Assembly: GCF_014295035.1 (NCBI RefSeq)
Contig: NZ_CP060404.1
Coordinates: 600,001 to 664,000 of the forward strand
DNA: 64,000 nucleotides
Source: Streptomyces buecherae
GTDB taxonomy: Bacteria; Actinomycetota; Actinomycetes; Streptomycetales; Streptomycetaceae
Direction: 5' to 3'
Below, piece after piece: positions 1 to 9,044 of the stretch; position 1 is the first letter of the stretch; each line of letters opens with the position of its first letter. The notes under the pieces were generated by a model, which saw only the letters and a program-made list of their open reading frames with translations, was not told where the DNA came from and ran no database searches. The position numbers and the translations under genes are program-made.

Positions 1-251
1 ACACTCTATCAGGTCTATTTCTTCTTTCTGACCACTCGATTTCTTGCGTGAAAGCACGCGCGAAATCATGGTTCAGAGAATTGAAGCAAGATCTCCATAG
101 GTGCCGCCCTTGAACCACGTGCGGTTATCCGCAGTGTGTGTCCGTGGGCAGGGGTACGACAGTACAGCGGACCCTCAGGCGAGGCAAATCGGTTCAGCAG
201 GGGGCTGGGGACGGCCCGTGCCGCGGGAGGACCGCCCCCGGCCATCAGGTG
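1..251. other. Noncoding left end, AT-rich at first
   Basis: No convincing gene. Roughly the first 120 bases are clearly richer in A/T than anything nearby and contain a short hairpin, GCGTG-aaag-CACGC, near base 47. This looks like a promoter or leader belonging to a gene outside the window, or intergenic DNA beyond the 3' end of the minus-strand gene that follows. Confidence 0.4.
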
Positions 252-1328
252 TCAGCCGTCGGTAGGCCAACGGAGGTCGTTGTCCGGGCGAGGTAGCGGG
301 AAGCCCGCGCGGTAGTCGACGCCCGACTCCGGGGACAGGGGTTCGCCGGTGTCCGGGTCGGTGCAGTAGGCGCTGAACACCTGGGCCTCGGTGAGCGGGG
401 AGAGCCAGTGGTCGCGGATCGCCCAGCCACGGACCGTGTCGCGCTGGTCATCGCCCGTGGTGCGCAGGACGACACCACCGGGCCTGGTGCCGGACAGGCC
501 GACGGCGAGCGTCGCGCGGAACGCCTCCCTGTCGTCGTCGGGCAGGTGGTGCGGGGAACTGCCCGGCGGTTCCGACGCCTCCGCGCGCACGTGCAGGACC
601 GCGATCAGCGAGCCGGCGTGCGTCGGGACGCTGCACACCAGGTGGTGGCGGCCCGAGCCGGCGCTGCGCAGCAGGGCGTGCACCGCCTGGCCGGCCCGGG
701 TCAGCGCCGCGGAGGCGACGTCCTCGCCGCATTCGGCGCACTCCCCCATGCTGGCCAGTACCTGCACGGCTCGGGTCAGGGTGGCCTGGTGTTCTTCCGC
801 GTCGAGCAACTGCGCGATGAGGTGGTCGAGCGACTGGCCCTCGTACGGCAGGGTCGGGCTGGTGGCCGGGGATGCCGCGGCGTAGCGGGCGCGGCTCGTG
901 GGCTGGTCGGGGTCGAGGTCGGTTTCGGCGCAGAAGGCGCGGTAGGCCGCCGGGTCGAAGAGGGCCACGGTGGTGTGTCCGCCGTGGGCGGCTCGGGCTC
1001 TGAGCAGGCCCTCCACCTGGCGGAGGTACCGGGCGTGGTCGGCGAAGGGGAAGGACTCATACCGCCGCATGGCCGCGAAGTCCACCGCGTTGGCCAGCAC
1101 GGCGATGGTGCTCGGGGATTCGCGGCGCAGTGCCCGGCGGGTCGCTCTGCGGGTGCTTCGCGCCGTGCGCACGCGCGTGGCACCGGGTCGGCGCTGGCCC
1201 TCGCGGCCTGGTCCGGTGGGGCCGCTGGGGCGCCCGGGGTGGGTGGCGCCTGGCCCGGCAGGCTGGCGCCTGCCGGGTCCGTGCTGTCCGTCGTCAGTGG
1301 GTGGGCGGTCGTGGGGCGTGGGTGTCAT
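252..1328 (-). CDS. Hypothetical protein with CxxC motif
   Basis: A 358-residue protein that I do not recognise. The first 75 residues are low-complexity Pro/Gly/Arg-rich and probably disordered. The remainder is a folded, mixed-composition domain with an ECAECGEDV segment near residue 200 that could bind metal or form a disulfide. No signal peptide or membrane helix is visible. The ATG at 1328 is preceded by a GGGGGAG ribosome-binding sequence two bases upstream. It lies upstream of acetoacetate-CoA ligase on the same strand reading direction but after a gap, so co-transcription is not implied. It could be a conserved Streptomyces protein of unknown role. Existence of the gene is fairly certain; function is unknown. 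Confidence 0.7.
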   Translation of the reverse strand: MTPTPHDRPPTDDGQHGPGRRQPAGPGATHPGRPSGPTGPGREGQRRPGATRVRTARSTRRATRRALRRESPSTIAVLANAVDFAAMRRYESFPFADHARYLRQVEGLLRARAAHGGHTTVALFDPAAYRAFCAETDLDPDQPTSRARYAAASPATSPTLPYEGQSLDHLIAQLLDAEEHQATLTRAVQVLASMGECAECGEDVASAALTRAGQAVHALLRSAGSGRHHLVCSVPTHAGSLIAVLHVRAEASEPPGSSPHHLPDDDREAFRATLAVGLSGTRPGGVVLRTTGDDQRDTVRGWAIRDHWLSPLTEAQVFSAYCTDPDTGEPLSPESGVDYRAGFPLPRPDNDLRWPTDG

Positions 1329-1404
1329 GGCTCCCCCTCGGCGGGTCGATCAATGCTCACTCACCGTAACCGAGGGGTCTGACAATGGTTGCTGGGTGTG
1401 ATCG

Positions 1405-3423
1405 TCAGGTGTTCGTGGCGGAGCGCTCGCGGGCCAGTCGCTCGTAGAAGTGGAGCAGTTCGATGTTGTCCACCGAGCCGGCGTTGACCGCCTTGTCGAG
1501 TGCGGCGCCCTGGAGGAGACGCTTGACCGGGACCTCGATGCGCTTGCCGGTGAGGGTGTGCGGGACAGCCGGGACCTCGATGACCTCGTCGGGGACGTGG
1601 CGGGGCGAGAGCTGGGCGCGGATGACGGTCTTGATCTTGTCGCGCAGTTCGTCGTCGAGCGTGGCGCCGGGGGCGAGGTGCACGAAGAGGGGCATCCAGT
1701 AGCCGCCGTCGGGTTCCTCCACGCCGATCACGAGGGACTCGCGGATCTCGGGGAGGCGCTCCACGGCCTCGTAGATGTCGGCGGAGCCCATGCGGACGCC
1801 CTGCCGGTTGAGGGTGGAGTCGGACCGGCCGTGGATGACGACGCTGCCGCGGGAGGTGCGGGTGATCCAGTCGCCGTGGCGCCAGGCGCCGGGGAACATC
1901 TCGAAGTAGCTGTCGCGGTAGCGGCTGCCGTCGGGGTCGTTCCAGAAGTGCACCGGCATGGACGGCATGGGGTTGGTGACGACGAGCTCGCCGACCTCGT
2001 CGATGAGCGGCTGGCCCTGCGGGTCCCACGCCTGGAGGTCCGTGCCGAGGCCGGGTGCCTGGAGTTCGCCGATGTAGACGGGGAGGGTGGGGACGGCGCC
2101 CGCGAAGCAGCTACAGACGTCGGTGCCGCCGCTGACCGAGGCGATCCACATGTCGTCGGCGACCTCGTCATGCAGCCAGCGGAAGCCGTCGGGCGGCAGC
2201 GGGGAGCCGGTGGTGGCCACGCACCGTAGGCGGGAGAGGTCGAAGTCGCGGCCCGGGTGTACGTCGGCCTTGCGGCAGGCCATGACGTACGCGGCGGAGG
2301 TGCCGTAGACGGTCGCGCCGGTGCGTTCGGCGACCCGCCACTGGGCGCCGGTGTCGGGGTAGCCGGGGCTGCCGTCGTAGAGCACCACGGTCACGCCGGC
2401 GAGCAGGCCGGAGACGAGGAAGTTCCACATCATCCAGCCGGTGGAGGTGAACCAGAAGAAGCGGTCGCCGGGGCCCATGTCGTTGTGCAGGCCGAGTTGC
2501 TTGAGGTGCTCGACGAGGATGCCGCCCTGGGACTGGACGATGGCCTTGGGCAGCCCGGTGGTGCCGGAGGAGTAGAGGACCCACAGCGGGTGGTCGAAGG
2601 GGACGGGCTCGAAGACGGGCTCGGTGTCGGCGGCGGTGAGGTCGTCCCAGAGCAGGGTGCCGCCGGGGGCGGGAGTGCCGAGGAGCGGGATGTGGACGAC
2701 GGCGCGCAGCGAGGGCAGTTCGCGGCGCAGTTCGGCGACGGTCTCCGCGCGGTCGTGTTCCTTGCCGCCGTAGCGGTAGCCGTCGATGGTGAACAGGACG
2801 ACCGGCTCGACCTGCTGGAAGCGGTCGAGGACGCTGCGGGCGCCGAAGTCGGGGGCGCAGGAGGTCCAGACGGCGCCGACCGCGGCGCTGGCCAGGAGCG
2901 CGACCGTGGCCTGCGGGATGTTGGGCACGTAGCCGCTGACGCGGTCGCCGGGGCGTACTCCGAGGCGGCGCAGTTCGGCGGCGAGCGAGCCCACCTGGCG
3001 GCGTAGTTCCGACCAGCTCACCTCGGTGGGCTCATGGGTCTCGTCGACGTACAACAGGGCGGGCTCGTCGGCGCGGGCGGGGTCCCGCGCCGCGCGTAGG
3101 GCGTGCTCCGCGTAGTTGAGGGTGGCGCCGGGGAACCAGCGGGCGCCGGGCATGGCGCGCTCGGCGAGCACCGTCTCGTAGGGGGTGGTGAAGCGCACGT
3201 CGAACCACCGCGTGACCGCTTCCCAGAACTCCGGCAGCCGCTCCACGGACCAGCGGTGCAGGTCGGCGTAGCTGGCGACCGGGTCGCCGGGGGTGGCGGC
3301 GGGTGCCCCGTACCGCTCGGCCGCCCAGCTCTGGAAGCGGGTGACCTGGGCCTGCGCGATGCGGTCGGGGCCGGGCCGCCACAGGGGTTCCGGCTGGGCT
3401 GCTGACTGCGGTGCGGTGGTCAT
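1405..3423 (-). CDS. Acetoacetate-CoA ligase
   Basis: This 672-residue adenylate-forming enzyme should activate acetoacetate with ATP and CoA to acetoacetyl-CoA, in the cytosol, for ketone-body or PHB-type carbon use or for precursor supply. The ANL-family AMP-binding motif YSSGTTGLPKA lies at residues 284-294. Near the C-terminus the TGKRIEVPVK segment supplies the A10 catalytic lysine. Overall length and the GYVPNIPQATVALLA and FGARSVLDRFQQ segments fit acetoacetyl-CoA synthetase rather than the approximately 650-residue acetyl-CoA synthetase. The ATG at 3423 has GGAG five bases upstream. It is transcribed away from the GH31 gene, so the 3.4-3.8 kb gap must carry both promoters. Family assignment is firm; substrate is inferred from family resemblance. 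Confidence 0.9.
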   Translation of the reverse strand: MTTAPQSAAQPEPLWRPGPDRIAQAQVTRFQSWAAERYGAPAATPGDPVASYADLHRWSVERLPEFWEAVTRWFDVRFTTPYETVLAERAMPGARWFPGATLNYAEHALRAARDPARADEPALLYVDETHEPTEVSWSELRRQVGSLAAELRRLGVRPGDRVSGYVPNIPQATVALLASAAVGAVWTSCAPDFGARSVLDRFQQVEPVVLFTIDGYRYGGKEHDRAETVAELRRELPSLRAVVHIPLLGTPAPGGTLLWDDLTAADTEPVFEPVPFDHPLWVLYSSGTTGLPKAIVQSQGGILVEHLKQLGLHNDMGPGDRFFWFTSTGWMMWNFLVSGLLAGVTVVLYDGSPGYPDTGAQWRVAERTGATVYGTSAAYVMACRKADVHPGRDFDLSRLRCVATTGSPLPPDGFRWLHDEVADDMWIASVSGGTDVCSCFAGAVPTLPVYIGELQAPGLGTDLQAWDPQGQPLIDEVGELVVTNPMPSMPVHFWNDPDGSRYRDSYFEMFPGAWRHGDWITRTSRGSVVIHGRSDSTLNRQGVRMGSADIYEAVERLPEIRESLVIGVEEPDGGYWMPLFVHLAPGATLDDELRDKIKTVIRAQLSPRHVPDEVIEVPAVPHTLTGKRIEVPVKRLLQGAALDKAVNAGSVDNIELLHFYERLARERSATNT

Positions 3424-3802
3424 CTCGGCTCCCGGACTCGGCGCGTGGTGTGCGTCCGCTCGCGCACGGGCGCGGGCCCCGGTGCGTGGTGGGGCGCGCG
3501 GGCGTGACGCGGCTCAGCAGGACGATGCCATGTGATCGACATCCGCACCAGAGCAGTCCGGGTTCGGCGTCGGCGTGCGGGGCCGGTCGGCCCGCGATGG
3601 CGCGCGGGGCCGCGGGCGACGGGTGGCGGGGCGGCGGTCTCTACGGCGCGCGGGGGTGCGAACAAGCCGGATGCGGTTTCGGCCAGTTCATGAGGCGCGC
3701 CGGGGCGCAAGGTCACGGGTTGGTGTGGGGCTCGGGTGACAACGGGTGAACGGCAGTTGAACGAAGCGTCTGGCCGGTCCCGGCAATGGCAGGGTGATCA
3801 GC
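3424..3802. other. Divergent intergenic region
   Basis: About 380 GC-rich bases between the start codons of acetoacetate-CoA ligase and the GH31 enzyme. It must hold both promoters, but I could not pick a convincing -35/-10 pair or operator in it. Confidence 0.4.
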
Positions 3803-6175
3803 ATGGATGCGCGTGACCTGGTGCGGTCGGTGAAAGTGATCGGTTCGGCGCGGGGGCGGCGGACCGTACGGGCCGCGTGGCGAAGGGAACGCGTGGACGC
3901 GGCCGGACTGCCCCGGTCGGGTCCCGAACGGGCCCGCGTGCCGGGTCTCGCCGAGGGTGCGGAGCCGCAGCCGGGTGGTGGCGTGGTGCGGTTCGCGCGT
4001 TCGTCGCTGCGGGTGCGGGTGGCGGCCGGGGGCGCGGTCTTCTGCGGCTGGGACGGGGCGACGCCCGAACCCTCGTACGCGTTGGCCGGATCGTGCCCCG
4101 AGGTGGACCAGCGCGCGTTCCTCGAACCCGACACGGAGGACGGGTGGCGGGTGGTGTCCGAGCGGGTGACGGTGACGGTGTCCCGGCACGGGGCGGTCGC
4201 GGTGCGCACGCCGGGCGGGGTCGTGCTGCGGCGCGAGTTGCCGCCGCGCTGGTGGGAGCCCGCGGCGGGGCCGGTCGAGGGGGCGCGGCCACGCTGGACG
4301 CAGCGTTCGGTGGTGGCGCCCGACGCCCGGTGCTTCGGGTTGGGTGGGCGGTCGGCGGGTCCGCGGCTGCGCAGCGGGACGTACCGGTTGTGGAACACCG
4401 ACCCCGGCGGGGCCTTCGAGCCGCCGGACGACCCGCTGTACCTGACGATGCCGGTGCAGCTCGTGGTGGCCGACGCGGGCAGCCATCTGATCTTCCACGA
4501 CAACACCTGGGACGGCGCGGTGACGCTGCGCGAGGGGGTGGAGGGCGAGGGGTCGGGGCACGACCGCCCGGGCCGCTGCGAGGTGCGGATGGAGGGCGGC
4601 CCGCTGCGCTACTGGGTGATAGTGGGTGCTCCGGCGCGGGTGCTGCACAGTTGGGCGCAGTTGACCGGCGCGCCCGCGCTGCCGCCGCCGTGGGCGCTCG
4701 GCTACCACCACGCGCGCTGGGGCTTCGGCGGCGAGCGGGAGGTGCGGCGGGTGGTCGCGGGCTATCTGGAGCGTGGGCTTCCGCTGTCGGCGGTGCACCT
4801 GGACATCGACCACTACGACGGCCACCGGGTGTTCACGGTGGACCGCGAGCGCTTCCCCGACCTGCCGGGGCTGGCGGCGGACCTCGCCGACGACGGCGTA
4901 CGGCTGGTCTCCATCATCGATCCGGCGGTCAAGGCGGAGCCGGGCAACCCGGTCTACGACGCGGGGGTCGCGGCGGGCGCTTTCGTACGGGACGGGAGCG
5001 GGCGCGAGGTGCGCGGCGAGGTGTGGCCCGGCGAGTCGGCGTTCCCGGACTTCACCGACCCGCGGGTGCGCGCCTGGTGGGGCGAGTGGTACGCCGAGCG
5101 GCTCGCCCAGGGCTTCGCCGGCGTGTGGCACGACATGAACGAGCCGGTGTCCTTCGCCGCGTTCGGCGACCCCACGTTGCCGCTGTCGGCGCGGCACGCG
5201 CTGGAGGGGCGGGGCGGTGACCACCGGGAGGCGCACAACGTCTACGGGCTCGCGATGGCCCGCGCCGGCTACGAGGCGCTGCGTGAGCTGCGCCCCGAGC
5301 AGCGTCCGTTCCTCTTCTCGCGCTCCGGTTGGGCGGGGCTCCAGCGGTACGGGGGCACCTGGTCGGGCGACGTCAGCACCGGTTGGCCCGGGCTGCGGGC
5401 GTCGCTGGCGCTGGTGCTCGGGCTCGGTCTGTGCGGGGTGCCGTACTCGGGCCCGGACGTGGGCGGGTTCACCGGCTCGCCGTCCCCGGAGCTGTACCTG
5501 CGCTGGTTCCAACTGGCTTCCTATCTGCCGCTGTTCCGTACCCACGCGGCGATCACGGCGGGGCGGCGCGAGCCGTGGGAGTTCGGGCCCGAGGTGTTGG
5601 AGCACGCGCGGGCCGCGCTGCACGAGCGGCAGCGACTGGCACCGTACTTCCTGACCCTGGCCCATCTCGCGCACCGCACGGGCGCGCCGTACGTGCGCCC
5701 CCTGTGGTGGCGCTGGCCACGGGACCGCGCGCTGCGCGACTGCGAGGACGCCTTCCTGCTCGGGGACTCGCTGCTCGTCGCGCCGGTCCTGGAGCCGGGC
5801 GTGCGCCAGCGCACGGTGCGGTTGCCGCGCGGGCGCTGGTACGACCAGGCGACCGGGCAGGCGTACGAGGGCCCGGGGCGGATCGTGGTGGACGCCCCGC
5901 TGTCGCGGGTTCCGGTGCTGGTGCGGGCGGGGTCGGTGGTGCCGGTGGTGGGCGAGCGGGGCGAGACCGAGCTTGAGGTGTGGGCGCCGATGGTCGGGCG
6001 CACCGGCGGCGGGGTGCTGATCAGCGAGACGGGCGACGGCTGGGAGGAGCCGACGGAGGTGCGGTTCACCACGCGGATGCGCGGGGAGCGGGTGGTGGTC
6101 GAGCGGGAGGGCCCGGAGGACGTGAAGTACGCGATGCGGGTGCGCGGCGAGGCGGTCGGCCTGGTGACGCCCTGA
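3803..6175 (+). CDS. GH31 alpha-glucosidase family hydrolase
   Basis: A 790-residue glycoside hydrolase family 31 enzyme, expected to release glucose (or a related sugar) from alpha-linked oligosaccharides with retention. The nucleophile signature WHDMNEP is present with the Asp near residue 444, and the acid/base Asp is in GDVSTGW near residue 523. Other family blocks are visible: ALGYHHARWGF, FPDFTDPRVRAWW and a C-terminal beta domain. There is no signal peptide, so it is probably intracellular. ATG 3803 is preferred because AGGG lies eight bases upstream; an in-frame GTG at 3794 is the alternative. It stands alone, without a visible sugar transporter. Fine specificity (maltose, isomaltose, xyloside) cannot be told from these motifs. 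Confidence 0.9.
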   Translation: MDARDLVRSVKVIGSARGRRTVRAAWRRERVDAAGLPRSGPERARVPGLAEGAEPQPGGGVVRFARSSLRVRVAAGGAVFCGWDGATPEPSYALAGSCPEVDQRAFLEPDTEDGWRVVSERVTVTVSRHGAVAVRTPGGVVLRRELPPRWWEPAAGPVEGARPRWTQRSVVAPDARCFGLGGRSAGPRLRSGTYRLWNTDPGGAFEPPDDPLYLTMPVQLVVADAGSHLIFHDNTWDGAVTLREGVEGEGSGHDRPGRCEVRMEGGPLRYWVIVGAPARVLHSWAQLTGAPALPPPWALGYHHARWGFGGEREVRRVVAGYLERGLPLSAVHLDIDHYDGHRVFTVDRERFPDLPGLAADLADDGVRLVSIIDPAVKAEPGNPVYDAGVAAGAFVRDGSGREVRGEVWPGESAFPDFTDPRVRAWWGEWYAERLAQGFAGVWHDMNEPVSFAAFGDPTLPLSARHALEGRGGDHREAHNVYGLAMARAGYEALRELRPEQRPFLFSRSGWAGLQRYGGTWSGDVSTGWPGLRASLALVLGLGLCGVPYSGPDVGGFTGSPSPELYLRWFQLASYLPLFRTHAAITAGRREPWEFGPEVLEHARAALHERQRLAPYFLTLAHLAHRTGAPYVRPLWWRWPRDRALRDCEDAFLLGDSLLVAPVLEPGVRQRTVRLPRGRWYDQATGQAYEGPGRIVVDAPLSRVPVLVRAGSVVPVVGERGETELEVWAPMVGRTGGGVLISETGDGWEEPTEVRFTTRMRGERVVVEREGPEDVKYAMRVRGEAVGLVTP

Positions 6176-6190
6176 GGAGCCACGTCGCGC

Positions 6191-6206
6191 GACGGGGTGA
6201 CCCGTC
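6191..6206. terminator. Possible short terminator hairpin
   Basis: GACGGG-gtga-CCCGTC forms a perfect six-pair stem between the convergent GH31 and VanX-like genes. There is no U-tract, so termination is only suggested by position. Confidence 0.3.
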
Positions 6207-6239
6207 ACGGACGGGTGCCGGGGCCGGCTGGCGCCGGGG

Positions 6240-7049
6240 TCAGCGCCGGCCGGAGAGCGAGGCCCGCGAGACCGGGAAGTCGAAGTAGGTGTCGGGGAAG
6301 GGCTCGGGCTGGTACGTGAAGTGCCACCACTCCTCAGGAAGGTTGCGGAAGCCCGCCTTCTCCAGGGCGCCCTTCAGCAGCAGTCGGTGGGCGCGCTGCT
6401 TGCCCACCACGCGCGGATCCAGCGTGTGCGAGAGGGTGTCGAAGCAGTCGAAGCCCGTGCCGGTGTCCACGGCGTTGTCGGGGAAGCGCTCGGCTTGCGG
6501 CGCGTAGCAGGGGGCCAGTGGCTCGCCGGGGACGTAGGGGCGGGTGGGCTTGGCCGGCAGTTTGACGAGGGTCAGGTCGACGGTAGAACCACGGCTGTGC
6601 CCGGACTTCTCGGCGATGTACCCGTCCTCGAAGAGGCGGGTCTTGTCGATCCGTGGGTAGAACTCCGCCTTCATCCGCTGGTCGTCCAGGTCCTTCGCCC
6701 ACCGCACGAAGTGGTCCACGGCACGCTGCGGGCGGTAGCAGTCGTAGACCTTGAGCGAGTAACCCTGGCGCAGCAGGGTGCGCTGGGCCCGGTGCAGGGC
6801 CCGCGCGGCGGGCGCGGTGAGGATGCACAGGGGCTGGCGGTAGCCGGCGACGCGGGTGCCCACGAAGTTGTGCGGCGTGACGTAGCGCATCTCCTGGCGG
6901 ATGGTGGGGTCGACGTCCTGGAGGGCCACGAACTCCCTTGGCGCGCGGGGCTCGTGTGACGCCTGGGCCGCCGGGGGCGCGGCGACGACGGCGAACAGGG
7001 CGGCGACTCCCATGGCGAGCGTACGCACGGCGGCGTTCCATCGAGACAT
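6240..7049 (-). CDS. Secreted D-Ala-D-Ala dipeptidase (VanX-like, M15D)
   Basis: A 269-residue zinc dipeptidase of peptidase family M15D. The N-terminus (residues 1-31) is a signal peptide ending near AQAS, so it acts outside the membrane. Zinc and catalytic residues match VanX: SGHSRGSTVDLTL gives His151 and Asp158, and EEWWHF gives Glu240 and His243. It would cleave D-Ala-D-Ala or related cell-wall dipeptides for recycling. There is no vanH, vanA or vanRS gene nearby, and the resistance enzyme is normally cytoplasmic. A housekeeping cell-wall or spore role is therefore more likely than glycopeptide resistance. The insertion with two Cys (DCFD, approximately residues 201-204) could form a disulfide suited to an exported enzyme. 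Confidence 0.88.
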   Translation of the reverse strand: MSRWNAAVRTLAMGVAALFAVVAAPPAAQASHEPRAPREFVALQDVDPTIRQEMRYVTPHNFVGTRVAGYRQPLCILTAPAARALHRAQRTLLRQGYSLKVYDCYRPQRAVDHFVRWAKDLDDQRMKAEFYPRIDKTRLFEDGYIAEKSGHSRGSTVDLTLVKLPAKPTRPYVPGEPLAPCYAPQAERFPDNAVDTGTGFDCFDTLSHTLDPRVVGKQRAHRLLLKGALEKAGFRNLPEEWWHFTYQPEPFPDTYFDFPVSRASLSGRR

Positions 7050-7304
7050 GCCCCAGGGTCTACCAGCCGACCGCGCTGGCCGAAAGGGGTGGTCGGCCGA
7101 TTCCCGGGCATCGGGCCCGCACCGGGCCGCGTACGGCGCGATGCGGGCTCCTGGTACGCGGGGCGCGCGGAGGTCCGACCGCGGACCCGCCCGTGCGCGC
7201 GGGAGTCGCCGCGTGTGACCGGCCGGACGGAACCACCCCCGTGGACCCCGCCCGACCGGTCACGATGGAGTGGACGCGGCGGGCCGATCGCTGGTTGCGT
7301 CCAC

Positions 7305-7310
7305 TACGGT
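7305..7310 (+). promoter_or_regulatory. -10 box of leaderless Mpo1-like gene
   Basis: TACGGT followed by six bases and then the ATG at 7317. This matches the TANNNT spacing of actinobacterial leaderless promoters and supports that start. No good -35 was found. Confidence 0.5.
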
Positions 7311-7316
7311 GCGGGG

Positions 7317-7727
7317 ATGGACGAGCAGAGCCCCGCCTCCTATGACGCGTTCTGGCCCTCCTACGTGGCGATGCACTCGCGTCCCGCGACGCGCTGGGTC
7401 CACCTGGCCGGGACACTGGGCGGCCTCGCCGTCGCGGCGTACGGCCTCGGCCGCGGGCGCCGTCGATGGGCGCTGGCCCTACCGCTGCTCGGGTACGGCA
7501 CGGCCTGGCCCGCGCACTTCCTCATCGAGGGCAACAATCCGGCCACCTTCGGGCACCCGCTGTGGTCGCTGCGCGGCGACGGGCAGATGATCGCGATGAT
7601 GCTGACCGGGCGGGACGCGGAGCTGTCGCGGATCGCGCGCGCGTGGCTGGCGGCACATCCCGAGCGGGACCACCGACGGGCGCGGGAATCGCGGTCGACG
7701 GCGGGAGCTGAGGGCGGCACGAGCTGA
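7317..7727 (+). CDS. DUF962 / Mpo1-like membrane protein
   Basis: A 136-residue protein of the DUF962 (YGL010w/Mpo1-like) family. It has the typical start FWPSYVAMHSRPATRWVHLAGT, then two hydrophobic segments with a TAWPAHFLIEGNNPATFGHPLWS motif. The conserved His residues in H-x3-R, FLIEGNNPATF and GHP are those expected to bind metal in the yeast dioxygenase Mpo1, which acts in fatty-acid alpha-oxidation. A bacterial role is not established. The ATG at 7317 is chosen because a -10 box sits exactly six bases before it. The last approximately 25 residues are Arg/Ala-rich and probably disordered. Confidence 0.8.
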   Translation: MDEQSPASYDAFWPSYVAMHSRPATRWVHLAGTLGGLAVAAYGLGRGRRRWALALPLLGYGTAWPAHFLIEGNNPATFGHPLWSLRGDGQMIAMMLTGRDAELSRIARAWLAAHPERDHRRARESRSTAGAEGGTS

Positions 7728-8214
7728 GCGCGGCGCGGGCTTGGGAGCAGTGGCGGTTGAGGGCGGCGCGTGCTGAGAACGGTAGGAGGGCGGTGTGGGC
7801 GCCGGCGTGCGCGGGGCGCCGGTGCGGTCGGTGTGGGAACTCCCGCGACATCCGGCGATCAGACGGGGCCGGGGTGACGGGTGGGTGGAGCGGGCGCGGC
7901 GGCCACGTAACGCGGCGGTGTGCCCAGCCTTGACGGCCCATCAGGGCGGGAGAACACTGCCCGTGGCAGGCGTCGTTCTACGCGGATAGCCTCGCTCCAC
8001 GGCGAGTGGGGCGCACCCTGTCGGCGGTGGGCCGGGCCGGTGGTGAGCCGGTGTGCGGCTGCCCACGCTCCGCGTCGACGGCGCCCGCCTCGCGGCCCGC
8101 TGGGGTGGGGTGTCCGGGCTTCGCCCGGGCCCGCTCCGGCGCCGTGATCGCGGGTGATCCCCGCACACCGGGCCGGGGGCCGCGGCGCCTCGGGCGTGAG
8201 GGCTGAGGAGTTGC
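7728..8214. other. Intergenic region before MIP channel
   Basis: About 490 very GC-rich bases without a supportable gene. Two weak promoter candidates for the downstream channel gene are visible: TTGACG at 7930 with a poor AACACT at 7953, and TGGCAG-N17-TAGCCT with the -10 at 7987-7992. GAGGAG just before 8215 is the ribosome-binding site of the next gene. Confidence 0.35.
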
Positions 8215-8946
8215 ATGAGCTATTCCCAGGGCGACATCTTCGTCGGCGAGACCATCGGCACCGCCATCCTGATCCTGTTCGGAGCCGGGGTGTGCGCCGC
8301 CGTCAACCTCAAGCGCTCGAAGGCCAGGTCGGCGGGGTGGGTCGCCATCGCCTTCGGCTGGGGGTTCGGCGTCATGGCCGGGGCGTACACGGCGGGCCCG
8401 CTCTCCGGCGGCCACCTCAACCCGGCGGTGACCGTCGGCATCGCGGTGGACACCGGCGAGTGGGCCGACGCACCGGTCTACCTCGCCGGCCAGTTCGTCG
8501 GGGCGCTGCTCGGCGCCGCGCTCACGTACGTGGCGTACTACGCGCAGTTCGCCGCCAACAGCGACCCCACCGACGCGCAGCCGACGTTGGGCATCTTCGC
8601 GACGATCCCCGAGGTCAGACACCCGGTCGCCAACGTGCTGAGCGAGATCGTCGCGACCCTGGCCCTGGTGCTGCCGTTGCTCGCCTTCGGGCTCGACGAC
8701 GGCATCGGCGAGTCGGGCACCAAGACGCTGCTCGTCGCCTTCCTCGTGGTCGGTATCGGCCTCTCGCTCGGCGGGCCGACCGGGTACGCCATCAACCCGG
8801 CCCGCGACCTGGCGCCCCGCGCGGCGCACGCGCTGCTGCCCATACCGAACAAGGGCACGTCGGACTGGGGTTACGCGTGGGTACCGGTGGTCGGCCCACT
8901 GGTCGGAGCGGTGTTGGCGGGGCTCGTCTTCAACGCGGCGTTCTGA
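8215..8946 (+). CDS. MIP channel, glycerol facilitator type
   Basis: A 243-residue integral membrane channel of the aquaporin/glycerol-facilitator family, with six predicted transmembrane segments. Both half-helix motifs are intact: GHLNPAVT (Asn69) and [11 protein letters not shown] (Asn194). The Asp after the second NPAR is the residue that usually marks glycerol-permeable members rather than strict water channels. It should allow passive glycerol or small polyol entry. ATG 8215 has GAGGAG five bases upstream. In many Streptomyces glpF is followed by glycerol kinase and dehydrogenase genes; here it is alone and is followed by a convergent conservon, so it may not belong to a glycerol operon. 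Confidence 0.88.
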   Translation: MSYSQGDIFVGETIGTAILILFGAGVCAAVNLKRSKARSAGWVAIAFGWGFGVMAGAYTAGPLSGGHLNPAVTVGIAVDTGEWADAPVYLAGQFVGALLGAALTYVAYYAQFAANSDPTDAQPTLGIFATIPEVRHPVANVLSEIVATLALVLPLLAFGLDDGIGESGTKTLLVAFLVVGIGLSLGGPTGYAINPARDLAPRAAHALLPIPNKGTSDWGYAWVPVVGPLVGAVLAGLVFNAAF

Positions 8947-8996
8947 GCGGGCGTACCCGGCGCGTCCGGTGTGACGGTGGTGCCGCGACGCGCGAC

Positions 8997-9026
8997 GGCC
9001 CGCACCCCTGGTGTGGGATGCGGGCC
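8997..9026. terminator. Hairpin between channel gene and cvnD
   Basis: GGCCCGCA (8997-9004) pairs with TGCGGGCC (9019-9026), extended inward by CCC/GGG across a one-base bulge. It lies between two convergent genes and could stop transcription from both sides. No U-tract, as is common in Streptomyces. Confidence 0.6.
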
Positions 9027-9044
9027 GCTTCGTCGTGAAGCCGG

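Noticed and set aside
3713..6208. An 831-codon minus-strand frame opposite the GH31 gene
   Set aside because: Arg/His/Pro-rich shadow with no family resemblance, opposite a gene with complete catalytic motifs.
6240..7049. Vancomycin-resistance gene call for the VanX-like enzyme
   Set aside because: It is exported and lacks vanH, vanA and vanRS neighbours.
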